From positions 6,517,699 to 6,581,698 of the forward strand of contig JABACO010000018.1 in NCBI GenBank assembly GCA_013339895.1: 64,000 nucleotides of DNA, read 5' to 3'. Below are positions 48,191 through 59,801 of this stretch, one piece after another (within the stretch, counting starts at the first letter, position 1; the number at the start of each line of letters is the position of its first letter). The position numbers and the translations under genes are program-made. The notes under the pieces were generated by a model, which was not told the DNA's origin, did no database searches, and saw only the letters and a list, made by a program, of their open reading frames with translations. Source of the stretch: Ephydatia muelleri. Lineage: Eukaryota > Porifera > Demospongiae > Spongillida > Spongillidae.

Positions 48191-48262
48191 TGGTGTTGTA
48201 TTTATAGACAACTAAGAATAAGTTGTTCATGAGGTCAAGGCTTGACTGACAGTCTAGTTCGT
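48191..48262 (+). pseudogene. Decayed copy of RNF213-like exon 35 with its acceptor
   Basis: tggtgttgtatttatagaca, then aagttgttcatgaggtcaag and ttgactgacagtctagttc match the end of intron 34 and exon 35 (46,281-46,351), including the acceptor and the run ttgactgacagtctagttc. A stop (acaactaag) follows the acceptor, so it cannot code. About 1.9 kb lies between the two copies. Confidence 0.7.
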
Positions 48263-48687
48263 ACAGATTTTAAATGGTGCGTTACTGTTGATGCCTTGTA
48301 CCAGCGCTCGTCATGGAGCAAAGTGGTTACAAAGATACAACGTGGTGATCGCTCAATTAGTCATGCTCGTCACCTTTCTCACATATTAATACACATAATA
48401 CTGTCCACTAAACCTTGCATGCATGTGTGCCAATGGTGGAGGTAGACTGTTTCACAGAGAGATTGTTGCCAATGCAGTCAGAAAACACGTGGCTTTAACA
48501 ATATCGCTAGTTCTGAACAGTATTCAGGTGTCCATGAATGAATTGGACAGGTTTAAATGGATATGGTTATAGCTCTATATTGAAGTCAGTTAGTTTGTTG
48601 ATAATTTGTTTTAGATGGCTCTGATTAAGCAAATAGTATAGGTGCAAACATCTTAAGTTTAAGTTAAATAGTTAAATACATAAATTC

Positions 48688-48945
48688 ATATGGGACAGTT
48701 TCCGCGAAAATTGCCCCACGGTTAAAATGTTATAAAAATGCATCGCGTTTGAATCGCTATAACTTCCCAACGAATAACGCTATCGACTTCCTGTTTTCAA
48801 AACTTCATACTACACCATTTTACTATGAAGTGATGAAAATAGGAAGTCGATAGAGTTATTCGTTGGGAAGTTATAGCGATTCAAACGCAATGCATTTTTA
48901 TAACATTTTAACCGTGGGGCAATTTTCGCGGAAACTGTCCCATAT
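48688..48945. mobile_element. 258-bp near-perfect palindrome (short foldback element)
   Basis: Arms start atatgggacagtttccgcg and end cgcggaaactgtcccatat; the centre is near 48,820. Inside lie tcgctataacttcccaac and tatcgacttcctgttttc with their reverse complements. These are the inner parts of the larger palindromes at 26.5 and 59.8 kb. Confidence 0.9.
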
Positions 48946-49090
48946 GTTTATAAATCAAATTTATCATACCCCTTTGTAATTGTCAATATTCAAGGTAGCG
49001 CTTAATAATAATTGATTTTAATGACTACTTTAAATAGCCTGAAGGCAATTTATCTGGTTTGGATTTCAACTTACTAATTTAACCATTGAG

Positions 49091-49205
49091 TTATTATCAT
49101 TATTATTATTATTATTATTATTATATTTTACGGCTATTAAAACCATTATTAAATGTGCTACATACATACATACATACATACATACATACATACATACATA
49201 CATAC
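49091..49205. repeat. Microsatellites (ATT)n and (CATA)n
   Basis: (ATT)n with one interruption at 49,091-49,124 and (CATA)n at 49,161-49,205, beside the 3' end of the first LINE copy. Confidence 0.95.
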
Positions 49206-49229
49206 CCTGACACACTGAGACACACTAGC

Positions 49230-52200
49230 TATGAAAGTTACGATGATGAAATATCCCCCTCCTGAAGGGAACATCCACCTCGTAAGAGGAGGGCTCGGGC
49301 ATTGGCTCGCACAAGAGTCAAATTAAGGCGGCCGTACAGGCTGCAGACAACCTTGGACTTGGGGGAGTTGGTCCTTGTGGCAAGGTATGATGCGAGCCGT
49401 GAAAAAGCTTGCACCGCTTCGCTGCCCCAAGCTCCATATGACTCGGCCACAGGGGAATACACGTCCACCCCAACTCAGAACACTTGGCATCATTGGCAGA
49501 GTGCTTCCTTAGCTCAGCGGCAACCGCTGCTGACCCTGCTGTGCGACCCGCTTCAGAGATAAAGGTAGGGTTAAGCGGAGACACCACAGTAAGGTCAAAG
49601 GCAGCAGGCTTGCCACAGAGCCAATTGGAAGCTAGGATGTCAGCAGGGCGTGTGTTCCGAAGCTCATGTCCTAGTCCACTACCAGCCTCCGCCTTGGCGC
49701 TTATGCAGGCACGATGGCAGGTCTGAAGCACTACATCCCTGAGCTTGTTGTGCCTGGATATAGCATCACCACCTCTCTTACATGTTACTGCATGGTGGCC
49801 TAGGGGATCCAAGGGATGTTCTGGACACAATGCACAGGGAGGTGAGCCAGGTGAGGTATTTAGCCCGAGCCACCACTTGATGGCCATTTGGTGCTCGTTG
49901 GGGTCTAGGCTTAGACCCAGGCCTGGAGATGGTACTACAGAGAGCCAAGCGGAGGCATGGGGAGAGGACACAGACAGGAGACGAGCCTTGTCAGCCACAG
50001 AGCTCTGGGAAAAAAGAGAGTTAAATTGAATGTTTTCTAATGCAGCTGATAGAGTGTGTTGTCGGCAAGGAGAAGATGTAAGACTGTTAATATCAATTGC
50101 ACTCTCAGGAGGAACACACCTGTTGTAGGAATTGACCGCATCGGCCAGGAAATTATCTGATGGTGAGGCAAGGCCTGCAGTGCTGATGGAGGCGATAAAG
50201 GCTGCATTAGAGTGATGAGCCAGTGAACGAAGCCCCAGGCCACCTCTACTTAAGCTCAACTGGGCCTGCATCCAAGAGCTGTCAGTAGTGTCAATAGCTT
50301 GGCACTCTGTGAAGGTGCATCTGACCTGCTCATCAAAGGCATGCAGCTCATCCAATGCCAGGGATGGGGGAGTGGAACGTGCAACATGGACCAATTTGGT
50401 AAACCCACCACACATGCGTAGCAGAATGAGAGCAATCTGAGGATCACATGACCCGAGCTTCACCAGGGAGGATAGCAATGTGGAGGCAGCAGCACGTTTA
50501 GAGGCAATAAATGATGAGCAAAAGGCAACCTCCCCTATGGGGGCTCCGAGGATGATAAGGTTGGGTGTACAAGATTTGTTCATCTGAGAGGGGAATACAC
50601 TGAGGTCACCTTGGCCAAAAAGCTCGCATTTAGATGGATTTAAATGGAGCCCCAATGAGGGACCTAAATCTTGAAGTAGGCATACAACATGCTGGACAGA
50701 GGTAGATGGGCCGGCCACCACCCCATCATCCAGGTACCATGCATTGAAAAGTAAGTCTTGGCAACTTTCATCCTTGGAGATGGAAAGGACCAGATGGTGC
50801 AGGACCAAGGCGAAGTAGAAGGGGCCTAGAGGATCCCCTTGCTGTACACCAGCCTCAGATGTCAAAGTTCCCATAGAATGCCATAGGAAAGGGTGTTGGC
50901 CATAGCACCATGTTGTCCATGGGAGGAGGAGGGGAAAATGTAGGGTGCATAGGTCAAGGAGGGACTGGCGAGACACTAGGTTGAAGGCATTCTTCATATC
51001 AACCTTCAAGCAGACAAATTCAGAGTCATGCCAATGATTATCGAGACAACGTCTGAGGCCATGGATTACCTTCTCACATCCTTGGGGGAGAGCTACACCA
51101 AACTGAAAAGGTTGAAAGAAAGCAGAAGCATCTTCCTTAATCAAACTGCATAGACATTTGCTGGTGAGTCGGCGAAGTGATTCACCCACGGCAATGGGCC
51201 TGATGTCCTGTGTACCTTTCCTTAAAGCAACCAGGCTGCCCCCGGCCATGTACTGTGAAATTGCAGCTGGGGCTTGTCCTGAGGCGAGGAGATTGATTAC
51301 ACCCCGAAGTAGGGAGCAGATGGAAGTAGGAACTGGAACTTCAGCCACATCAAGAAGGTGTTGGATGCGCAGACCTGTGGGGCCTGCTGCAGAGGCCTTG
51401 GGGAAGGATCAAAGGATAGACAGCACGTTAAAGTCTGGTGGTAAGATTGGAGAGGTCATTGGAAGAGGTGGGTGAGCAGGAGGTACTGGGGGAGGACTCT
51501 TGGGGTGTTTGGCTGATAGCTGAGTCCATGTATCCTCAGTATCGGGAGCTAGACCTGAAGAGGTAAGGATCTGGCAAGCCTTTCCAAGAAGGCCGTCCTT
51601 GGCAAGAGAAATGGCTTCAGTGATCTTCTTTACATCCTCATCAAGGGGTGAAGACCAGGGGCCATGGTGTGACACATGCTGTTTGGTACGAGCCCACAGG
51701 GATGTAAACTGACCACACTCCCAGGCCTCACATAGCAGATTGATGTCAGTTGGGTGGTGACGGCGACCACGGCGTGGGGCAGAAGGAAGTACACATTTTG
51801 GTAGCATAAAAAGTTTGAGCCATGACTCCACCGTGTTATTGTATAGAATGTTGGACAGTGTTGATGCAAGAGCACGCGCAAAAGCATGTCTGAACTTGGA
51901 TGGAACGAAACGAATTGTTGGGCACTTTGGGCTGAAAACTTCATCCAGAGTAGGTAGACTGTTAAGGGATGGAGAAGGAAGGGTGGAAGGGCTGGGAAGC
52001 TGTGCATTGAAATTACCACAGCACCGTCTTTGGTGGGACAAAGACCGAGAAGAAGACACAAGATGGCGGCAGCGAGGACAGATGAAGAGGCCCTGTTTAC
52101 TGAGCCAAGATGCAGGAACCTCACCAGAAAGGATTCCATGCGCATGTTGTTGCATGTGCGAGTGCCACATAGAGGGTGCAATACGTGCTTGGCAACCCGG

Positions 52201-52665
52201 GACTGTGCAAGGTGATCTGCACGCTGCAATGTCTTGATTGAATGCCAATAAGGAAGGCTGCATGGAGGCAGCGAATGCGCAGGGGTCCTGGTCATTTGGA
52301 ACAGGCGGGTGCTTTTGCCCGAGCACTGGTTCATGTAGGTTAGGTGACACAGGAAGTGGGTTGCCGCAATGAGGTGATGTTGATATGGGTTGAGGTGGAT
52401 CGGAAATGAAGACTGGTCGTGGTAAACTCAAATTTGCGGAGGATAATGATACATGTAGCGACGGTGATGGCGGCTGAGGTGAAACACGTGGCTGCGATTG
52501 ATGCGCTGAATGTATGAGTGAATGCGGCGACGGTTGTGAATATGATATTACGGGACTAGCAACTGTACCAGGACTTAAAGGTCGTGAGCAAGCGCTCGTT
52601 GCTGATGTTGACCCGTGGTGCCTGGAAAGCGAAATTACACAAATGCAACAATAACCAAACACAAG
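49230..52665 (-). mobile_element. LINE with restriction-like endonuclease (R4/Dong-like), copy 1, nearly complete
   Basis: Minus strand. The N-terminal part (52,662-51,412) has zinc-finger-like motifs (CTVPGCQARIAPSMWHSHMQQH and CPRCRHLVSSSRSLSHQRRC). One in-frame TGA (51,409-51,411) separates it from reverse transcriptase (GPTGLRIQHL, LKVDMKNAFNLVSRQ, GVQQGDPLGP, WYLDDGVVAG). After RT come CALCPEHPLDPLGHHAVTC (zinc site) and RPADILASNW followed by AAFDLTVVSP, the PD-(D/E)xK endonuclease of the R2/R4 group. A frameshift near 49,450 puts the last 75 residues in another frame. Two lesions in about 1,150 codons mean a recently active copy. Clade placement is inferred from motif order and the neighbouring repeats. 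Confidence 0.85.
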
Positions 52666-53455
52666 TCACAAAAAACAACATACAAACTCAAATGTATATT
52701 CCTGATGATGGCAGGAAAGTCGGCACAAAATAGCCCTCACATTTGCCCTAACTAAATGGAGATTGAGCCGGCCATACAGTTCAGACAGTACCATAGATTT
52801 GGGCCTGGATGAAGACGTGGCTAGGCAAGAGGCCAACATGGAAAACGCCTCCAACGCCTCCTTCCCCCATGCTCTGTATGATTCCACTACCAGAGGGATA
52901 CAGACCCATCCAAGATCACTACATTTAGCATCATTAGCCTCATGTTTTCGGAGCTCAGTGGCATGTGCAGCTGCTCCAGCAGTTACTCCCACTTCAGAAA
53001 GAATTTTGGAGTTTAGCGGTGATGTAACTGATAAGTCACAGGCTGCAGTTTTGCCCAGAACCCAGTTGGAGATGAGAACATCCGCAGGACGAGAATGGCT
53101 GTGATCAGAAGTGAGGTTGCACCAGCTTCCACTTGAACACCAAAATGGGCTCGCCTACAAGTTTCAGCCAATATATCCCTCAACTTGTTGTGGCAAAATA
53201 CCACATCCCCACCACGCTTACATGTAGTGGCATGATGTCCAAGGGGATCCAACATCTTATCTGGGCAGAGGGCACAATGAGAACCCTCAGCTGTGTCAAA
53301 CCCCAGCCACCACTTCAATGCTGTCTGGAATACTGGGGGGTCTAAGTGCAAACCTTGACGTACAGATGGAATAACTGTCAACCACGAAGAAGCATGCGGG
53401 GAGGATGCTGATAGAAGGCGAGCTCTGACAGCAATAGACAGAGAACCCAAGAGAA
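52666..53455 (-). mobile_element. LINE copy 2, 3' fragment only
   Basis: Same protein family as copy 1, covering only the end: CALCPDKMLDPLGHHATTC (about 53,280), endonuclease remnants and GWVCIPLVVESYRAWGKEA (about 52,880), with frame breaks near 53,100. 5' truncation is typical for LINEs. Its 5' end borders a (TTA)n tract. Confidence 0.85.
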
Positions 53456-53456
53456 C

Positions 53457-53490
53457 ATTATTATTATTATTTTCATTATTATTACACCAC
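53457..53490. repeat. (TTA)n tract between LINE copies 2 and 3
   Basis: attattattattattttcattattatta; on the strand of the LINEs this is (TAA)n. Confidence 0.9.
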
Positions 53491-53519
53491 TTATAATATA
53501 CCTCACATAAATATGCAAG

Positions 53520-55742
53520 TAATCTAACTACTCATGCTCAAAGAGGGATACAGTCCTGGACAGGATAGCTCTAGCGTTAGCTCTGATGAGAGCCAGGCTG
53601 AGCCTACCATACAAACTGGTGGTGGCTTTGGAAAGAGACCAGTCCATTCTTACAGCAAGGTGGTTTGCTATCCGACACAAACATTGCCTAGCCTCCATTC
53701 CCCAACATCCATATGTTTCAATGGCCAATGGGATGCATACCCATCCAAGTTCTTGGCATTTTTCATTGTTTACTTGATGCTTGCGGCTTTCAGCTGCCTG
53801 TGCGGCTGATCCTGCCCTCACACTCGCTTCTGACAAAACAGTTGAGTTTAGCAGAGATGTGATGGTAAGATCAAGAGCACCAGGTCGACCTAATTCCCAG
53901 TTGGGGACCAAAATGTTAGCAGTGCGTATACGATGTCCTTCATGTCCCAGACCACAGCCAGCTTCCATCTTGGGACTTAGGCATGCACGATGACATGACT
54001 CCAATAGAATGTCTCTCAATCGGTTGTACCGGTTGACAACATCACCCCCATAATTACAGGTAAGCGCATGATGATTATGTGGGTCCAGAGCATGTGAGCA
54101 GTATGGGCAGCTGTGAGTACCACTGACAGAGATTCCAAGCCACCATTTGATGGCAGTGTGGAATTCTAGTGGCTCAAGGGATGGGTTAAGTCCCAAAGAT
54201 GGTACAACTGACAACCAGGCAGATGCATGGGTGGATGAAACAGAGAGCAGGTGTGCAGCTCACTGAACTGACATTCCTCTGTTTTGCCTGATAGTGTCCT
54301 CTGAGAGCACACAGTTTTCAAAAAAGAGTCCACATTGAGAGCATCTAGTTCAGGGACAAGACTATTGTAATGGCTGATTGCATCCTGTAGATGTGTTGCT
54401 GATGAAGAGCCTAAGTCTGAGGAACTTAATGAAGCTAAGTAAGCTGCCATGGAGTGTTTTGAGAGTTGGCGAAGTCCCAGGCCACCTCTGCTCTGACTTA
54501 GTTTTACTTGCTGCCAGGCGGACTGTGAGGTGTCAATTGCAGTACTCTCTGTAAAGCAGCGACGTACGTCAGCATCAGAGCATCTGAAATCAACGATGGT
54601 GGGGTTGATCTTGAAATGTGGACCAATTTACAGAAACCACCGCACAGACCGAACAAGAGCAATGCTACTTGCGAGTCTGTGGAACCCACTTGCTCCATTT
54701 GGGCAAGAAGCTTGGAGGCATTAGCTCTCTTCTGGGCAACAAAGTCAATGCAACATTCTTTATCACCTATGGGGGCTCCTAGGATCTCCATATTAGGCAC
54801 ACTTGATCTTTTTATGGCAGAAGGGAACTGGGCTGATGTCATTGGGACTGAAAATTTCACACTTTCCCATGTTTAAGAAGAGACCCAATGTTGGTCCTTG
54901 ATCTTGTATGATGGATAGAACACCGTTGATGGCACAACTGGGACCGGCCACAACGCCATCATCCATGTACCTGGCATGAAAAAGCAACTCTGCATAACGG
55001 TCATCAGCACTGATAGCTGACACTACTTTCTGCAATACTAGACAGAAAAGAAGAGGGCCCAGAGGGTCTCCCCATTGTACTCCAGTCTCTGAATTGATAG
55101 ATCTTATTGCATGCCATAGAATGGGGGTGCTGACTATAACACCAAGCTGCCCAAGGAAGCAGCTCAGGAAAGCGGACAGCACACTCATCAAGGATGGCCT
55201 GTCTGGATACGAGATTGGATGCATTATGGAGATCTATCTTTAGCACTGCAAAATCCCCATCCATCCAGTGTTCCTCAACACAGCATCTGAGGCCATGCAC
55301 CATTTTCTTAGCAAATGAAGGGCACGCCACCCCACATTGGTGTGGAGAAAAGAAGTCATGAGCTTTAGACCTAGAAATGACACACAGACATTTCCCAACC
55401 AGACGACGAATGGCACTCCTCTACTGCAATAGGTCGTACATCAAAAGGGCAGTTAGGTTTGTTTTTGACCAAAGGGATGAGAGAGCCTCCTGCTAGGAAC
55501 TTTGAGATTGAAAGTGGGGCCTGCCCTGAAGCTAGCAGATTAGCAATATCTGTCAGAGAGGAACATATTGGGACTTGCAGTGGTACCTCTGCAGCTTCCA
55601 CTAAATGTTGAATGCTTAGACCAGATGGACCACTGGCAGTTACCTTCAGAAAAGACTGAAGGATTGCCATGATGTTGAAGACGTAGAATGTCTCTCCTAG
55701 GCACAATGACATCTGGTACGGTTGGAGGAGGTCCATGGGGAT
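53520..55742 (-). mobile_element. LINE copy 3, RT and endonuclease, decayed
   Basis: Minus strand from 55,742: SGPSGLSIQHLVEAAEVP, AVLKIDLHNASNLVSRQ, RYMDDGVVAGPS, SCPYCSHALDPHNHHALTC and the endonuclease (RTANILVPNW, GALDLTITS). Frames shift several times (near 55,380, 55,090, 54,840 and 54,270). It lacks the N-terminal zinc-finger part and starts directly at a (TTA)n tract. It is distinctly diverged from copy 1. Confidence 0.85.
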
Positions 55743-55760
55743 GTTATTATTATTATTATA
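55742..55760. repeat. (TTA)n tract between LINE copies 3 and 4
   Basis: ttattattattattatag directly at the 5' edge of copy 3; (TAA)n on the LINE strand. Confidence 0.9.
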
Positions 55761-55789
55761 GTTCATACATAAATGACAGTAACAACACT

Positions 55790-56150
55790 GATTAAATACA
55801 AAATTCAGCTCTATGGTAGAGGAGCTATCCTAGAGAGGATAGCTGTAGCATTAGCCCTGACCAGGTGGAGATTCAATTGGCCATAGATCTCATTGAGTAA
55901 GATGGATTTTGACTGGCACATGGAGGTAGCAAGTCTAGAGGCTACAGAGGAGATAATGGCAGTGGCTTCTTTTCCCCAAGCTGCATAAGTTTCAAAGACC
56001 ACAGGGCCATCCTAGATCTGAGCACTTGGGGTCATTGGCTTGGTGCTTCCTAGACTCAGTGGCCTGGGCAGCAGCTGTGGCCAACACTCCCGCTTCCAAC
56101 AAAATCATAGGATCTAGTGGTGAGGTGATGGACACATAAAGTTGAATATC
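55790..56150 (-). mobile_element. LINE copy 4, 3' fragment
   Basis: Minus-strand ETYAAWGKEATAII, SILLNEIYGQLNLHLVRANA and AILSR match the last residues of copies 1-3. Upstream of a frame break near 56,010 are remnants of the endonuclease end. Only the last few hundred bases are left. Confidence 0.8.
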
Positions 56151-56725
56151 ATTTTGTGGTTAATGGTTTATTAAGTCTAATTAATTTGCTTATAGATGGC
56201 AATTACACTAATTCCTTAATTAGAGAAACATAAATTAATCACTGATCATCAAATGTCTTATTTAATTAACATCAATAGTGAGTTATTAAAACAAAAGTCT
56301 CGATTGTGTGTGTTATCAATTTGATTTGTTGCTTTGAATTTTTTTAATAACAAAAATGTAGCAATTGGAATAATTGATTGACATTATAGTTTTGGACTTT
56401 ATTGTCTACTAAAAAATGATATCCATAATATAGATTGACACACATTATTAGTTCATATTATTGTTGTTGATTTTAGTTAGTTAACATTATTTGTTTGCAC
56501 CACTATCATATGCCTTATCATTCCAGTGTACAGCCTTATGATGAGCTTGTTAACTATTATTAAGATGGAGTTATAACTATTAAAACCTGTCCTGTTCATT
56601 TCTGGACATCCTGTATATTCCCCCGGCCACGCATATAACCCACAAAACATACACACCTGCACACCCACACATGCAGGGTTCAGTTGACGAAAGCCAAGAT
56701 AACAATATATAACATTCTCATTGCA
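56151..56725. other. Intergenic, nothing recognised
   Basis: AT-rich (many TTAATTAA-like stretches); no gene or repeat recognised. Confidence 0.5.
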
Positions 56726-56773
56726 GTACAGGCTGCCGGAGTACGTTCCAAATAGCTATAGTATAGGGACTGA
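56726..56773 (+). CDS. Possible internal exon of an unidentified gene
   Basis: Bounded by ctcattgcag and gtaagtat, both strong splice sites. The only stop-free frame reads YRLPEYVPNSYSIGTD. I do not recognise the family. It may belong with the terminal exon at 57,201, but the phases (0 at this exon's end, 1 at that start) do not join directly, so a further exon would be needed. Confidence 0.3.
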
Positions 56774-57106
56774 TGTAAGTATAATCAATGACAACCGAAG
56801 CGCGGAAGCTTTGAGCAATATAGGAATACTGACACACATTCATAATGAAAAATTAGCACTTATCACTTAATATAAAAGCATGAAAGTACATGTACTACTA
56901 ATACTAGTTTATGCATTTTTGTCATACAGTGAGGCGAAGAGCCTTCGTGGTCGCTTTTGAATGAAGATTTCTACAACTGTCTCATTGGTATGCGCAAGCT
57001 ATAAGCGGTGGCGAAGCGTTAATACTTCTTTCATACGCTACATCCATTTACATCAGCAGTTACACGGTACGTTTATGTAACATGAATATATAATTAGATG
57101 AACGGA

Positions 57107-57160
57107 AGGGGGGGGCACGTGCCCCCGGTACCCCCCCCCCCCCCCCCTCTAGCTCCGCCC
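57107..57160. repeat. Poly-G/poly-C hairpin, likely end of a mobile element
   Basis: ggggggggcacgtgccccc, then a run of 17 C and tctagctccgcccctg. Palindromic G/C blocks like this, followed by agctccgccc, are a recurrent terminus of dispersed elements in invertebrates. A similar start (gcgtacgcaggagg with a long G run) interrupts the gypsy element at 38,850-38,878. Confidence 0.5.
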
Positions 57161-57200
57161 CTGTTACTGGATGTGTGCGTGCATGTGGACACGTATTTTC

Positions 57201-57334
57201 TGCGATGGGCAGTTTACACAGAAACGAGCACTGAATATTACACACAGACTGCTCGCGACAAAGCCGTAAAGGAAGCAGTTGCCGCTGGAGAGATTAAAGA
57301 TGACGACATCGATGTCATCAAAGTGCTTCGATAG
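57201..57334 (+). CDS. Possible terminal exon of an unidentified gene
   Basis: Preceded by the acceptor gcgatgggcag. The frame VYTETSTEYYTQTARDKAV, then KEAVAAGEIKDDDIDVIKVLR, ends at TAG (57,332-57,334), and AATAAA lies 60 bases further on (about 57,395). The composition (charged, no low complexity) is that of a real protein end. I do not recognise it. Base composition is more GC-rich than the flanks. Confidence 0.4.
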
Positions 57335-57667
57335 GCCTAAGGCTATGCCGCTCGATGAAGTGAAACTACTGTCAATGTGTTAAACAAACAGGTCAAATAA
57401 ATTGGAATCTAGAATATCTGCAAATATGGACCAGAACAAATGTTTTACACTATAAGCTTTATTGATAAGTTACAAATCGAGTTGCTATGTAACAATGCTA
57501 TTCATTGAAAATAGTGTGGGGCACACTCCAATGTTGTGATAAACATATATGTGAAGAACTCAGAGCTTATCGTTGGGGACAAGACTATCTATTGCCATCC
57601 CAAACTGATGGATGTATGAAAAAAAGTAGAGGCTAGACATGATCTGCAATTCATGTCTTTCATAAAT

Positions 57668-57892
57668 ATATGGGATTGTTTCCATGAAAAGGCTAGGCAT
57701 GTATTTTTAAGATTCAAAGTTTTGATCATCTAGAACGTCCTCTACACATTGCTTCTTACGTACTGAGAATCTGAGTATCTGTCATGGAGTTGGAATGCGC
57801 TGAATTTTTAATTAGCTATACATTTCAACGCAAGCATTACATTTATATATAATGTATGCGCTAGGTCCCTATTCGCGAAAACGATCCCATAT
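57668..57892 (-). mobile_element. MITE, 225 bp, copy 2 (reverse orientation)
   Basis: Terminal repeats atatgggattgtttccatg and, reversed, cgcgaaaacgatcccatat. The interior is the reverse complement of the 7.66-kb copy (gtcatggagttgg, ctgaatttttaattagctat, acatttcaacgc). Confidence 0.85.
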
Positions 57893-58590
57893 GAGGTTTA
57901 TGAAAGTGTAACACATCCTCTTTCGAAAGACAACGATATGCAAATTAGTGCAGCAGTTGCAGCTAGCCCTCTTAACACATCTGCCTCGATGCATGGCACT
58001 CAACACTCTGGTGTGGTGAAACAGTCTTGTTATATTATTCAACCCTCAGATCTACTAATTGTCTCAGCAGTCTCCACACTGTGTTGAAGTCCACCGCTTC
58101 CTACCCATAGAGTGTATCTGTGCTTTCCTGCCAGATGATGAGGGAGACAAGCTGAGGTATGTGTCATTGTGCATTGTTTACATTTGACTCTATTTATTGC
58201 CCTCCATCTCCCCAGGTCTGAATTGGATAGCGTTGCAACTGGGTATACAATGAGAAGATAGTTGAGGTCAGTCTGAGAAGTCCCCATGTCATCATTAGCC
58301 TTGTTCCTCCCTCTTAATAGACTCTCAAAAACACTCCATAATGATTGTTTCCACCCTTCACATTGTGGCCATCAGCAGATGGTCAAGTCATTGTGGAACA
58401 ATAAGCTCACTCCAATGGCCAATTAGAAACACACTCCTGTAGCCTACTGAAATTGCTCAATTAGAAATATTTTGTACACACATGTAGTCTATTCACCAGC
58501 ACAAATGACTAAGATTGTGATGTGTCATGTGATGTGTCATGTGATGTGTCATGTGATATACTGATTGGATTAGAAAGCTGCCATATAGTT
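57893..58590. other. Nothing recognised
   Basis: Contains a short tandem repeat, three and a half copies of gatgtgtcat near 58,520; otherwise unremarkable sequence, presumably the 3' flank of the hydrolase gene. Confidence 0.5.
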
Positions 58591-58900
58591 TTAGCTGGTA
58601 TTTTGCTGAGCACCCTGCAGTGAGGACAAGAACTCTGAGACAATCCTGATGACCTCTTCGGGGTGATCAAGCATGGGCAAATGCCCCGCCCCCTTCACCA
58701 CATGGAACCTCTCACTTGCCACGCCCAGGTACTGTGCCATCTCCCGGCAGCTCTGCACAGAGAAGAGACCGTCCTCCTCCCCACAGAGAAGGGCTCCAGG
58801 GATCCCCTCCATGGCCGCTTTGCCACAGGCCAGCCCTCGTCCCCACAGCTCCTGATTCCCACAGTCCTGGGCTAGTACCTTCATCATGTACATACGGTTG
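58591..58900 (-). CDS. Alpha/beta hydrolase, last exon (partial, cut by gap)
   Basis: Minus-strand frame from the gap to TAA at 58,591-58,593: IPGALLCGEEDGLFSVQSC holds the acidic member of the catalytic triad (GEEDGL), and VVKGAGHLPMLDHPEEVIRIVSEFL the catalytic His in GxGH followed by the usual HPEEV. About 102 codons are visible. The nucleophile elbow would lie in exons beyond the 100-N gap, where only repeats are found, so the rest of the gene is not in this assembly. It may be ABHD8-like, but the end of the protein alone does not decide that. Confidence 0.75.
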
Positions 58901-59000
58901 NNNNNNNNNNNNNNNNNNNNNNNNNNNNNNNNNNNNNNNNNNNNNNNNNNNNNNNNNNNNNNNNNNNNNNNNNNNNNNNNNNNNNNNNNNNNNNNNNNNN
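58901..59000. other. Assembly gap, 100 N
   Basis: A run of exactly 100 N, the usual placeholder for a gap of unknown size. Confidence 0.99.
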
Positions 59001-59231
59001 CAGATGGGGACAGAATGTATTCAATCCTTGGAGACACGATACATGTACAGAAAGCTTGGTACACTAATTTACATAGAATCAGTGGTCTGTACAGGCAAGC
59101 ACAAGTACAGTTGAATTGAATAGAATACATGTGCATGTGACAATGTTTGTGAGTGAGAGTGTTTGCACCATCATCAGACAGGTGTATTGTTTGCCACATG
59201 TATAACTGGTGTGTGCAAGTACGCTGTACAT

Positions 59232-59281
<50 letters not shown>

Positions 59282-59800
59282 AAATATGCCATACGATAGT
59301 GTACAGGGCCATGTACGCAACAATGCAAGTGTGTGCACAAGTGGGAGCCAGCATGAGTTCATGTACTATGTGTGAGCTGAAAGTTGCAATCGTATACCGA
59401 GTGGGCGTGGCAGATATAAGACGATGATTTTAGCAAGATGATGGCAAATAGGAAAGCTTTATTACACGACTAGAGGATGATGTGAGTGCGTAGCAAATAG
59501 CCTTACGCGTGCCGTTTTGAATACTGCCGGCGACGTGGGAGGCGCAAGGTTATACTGCAACCATTCACTTGGGTCCGTTAATTTGGTACGATCGTCTGGA
59601 ACTGAGCAGCGTTCTTCTTCTTTTAACTTTCCCGCATAAACTCACAGCCTGAGTGAGACAAAAACAGTTGGGAACGGCTAGCTTAGTTAAAGGAAGAAAT
59701 GGGCGGAACAAAGAAGTTATCAATATTTATTGTGGATTGGGAGAATGGAACACGGGTTGCATGCAAAAATAGTGGTGCAATCGAGCGCTTTGCACAGCTG
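59001..59800. repeat. Dispersed repeat family, copy 2, starting at the gap
   Basis: Begins cagatggggacagaatgt and is matched from 63,355 to the end of the window with only small differences (one indel in the (GT)n tract, a few substitutions). Also colinear with 2,215-2,860. Contains (GT)n at 59,234-59,277. On the minus strand a gtaataaagctttcc block gives an AATAAA. Confidence 0.9.
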
Positions 59801-59801
59801 T

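Noticed and set aside
49302..52237. Plus-strand ORFs across the LINE copies
   Set aside because: Antisense shadows of the minus-strand RT and endonuclease frames.
58591..59340. Hydrolase frame continued through the N gap into sequence beyond 59,000
   Set aside because: The reading through N is meaningless, and the part beyond the gap is CA-repeat translation.
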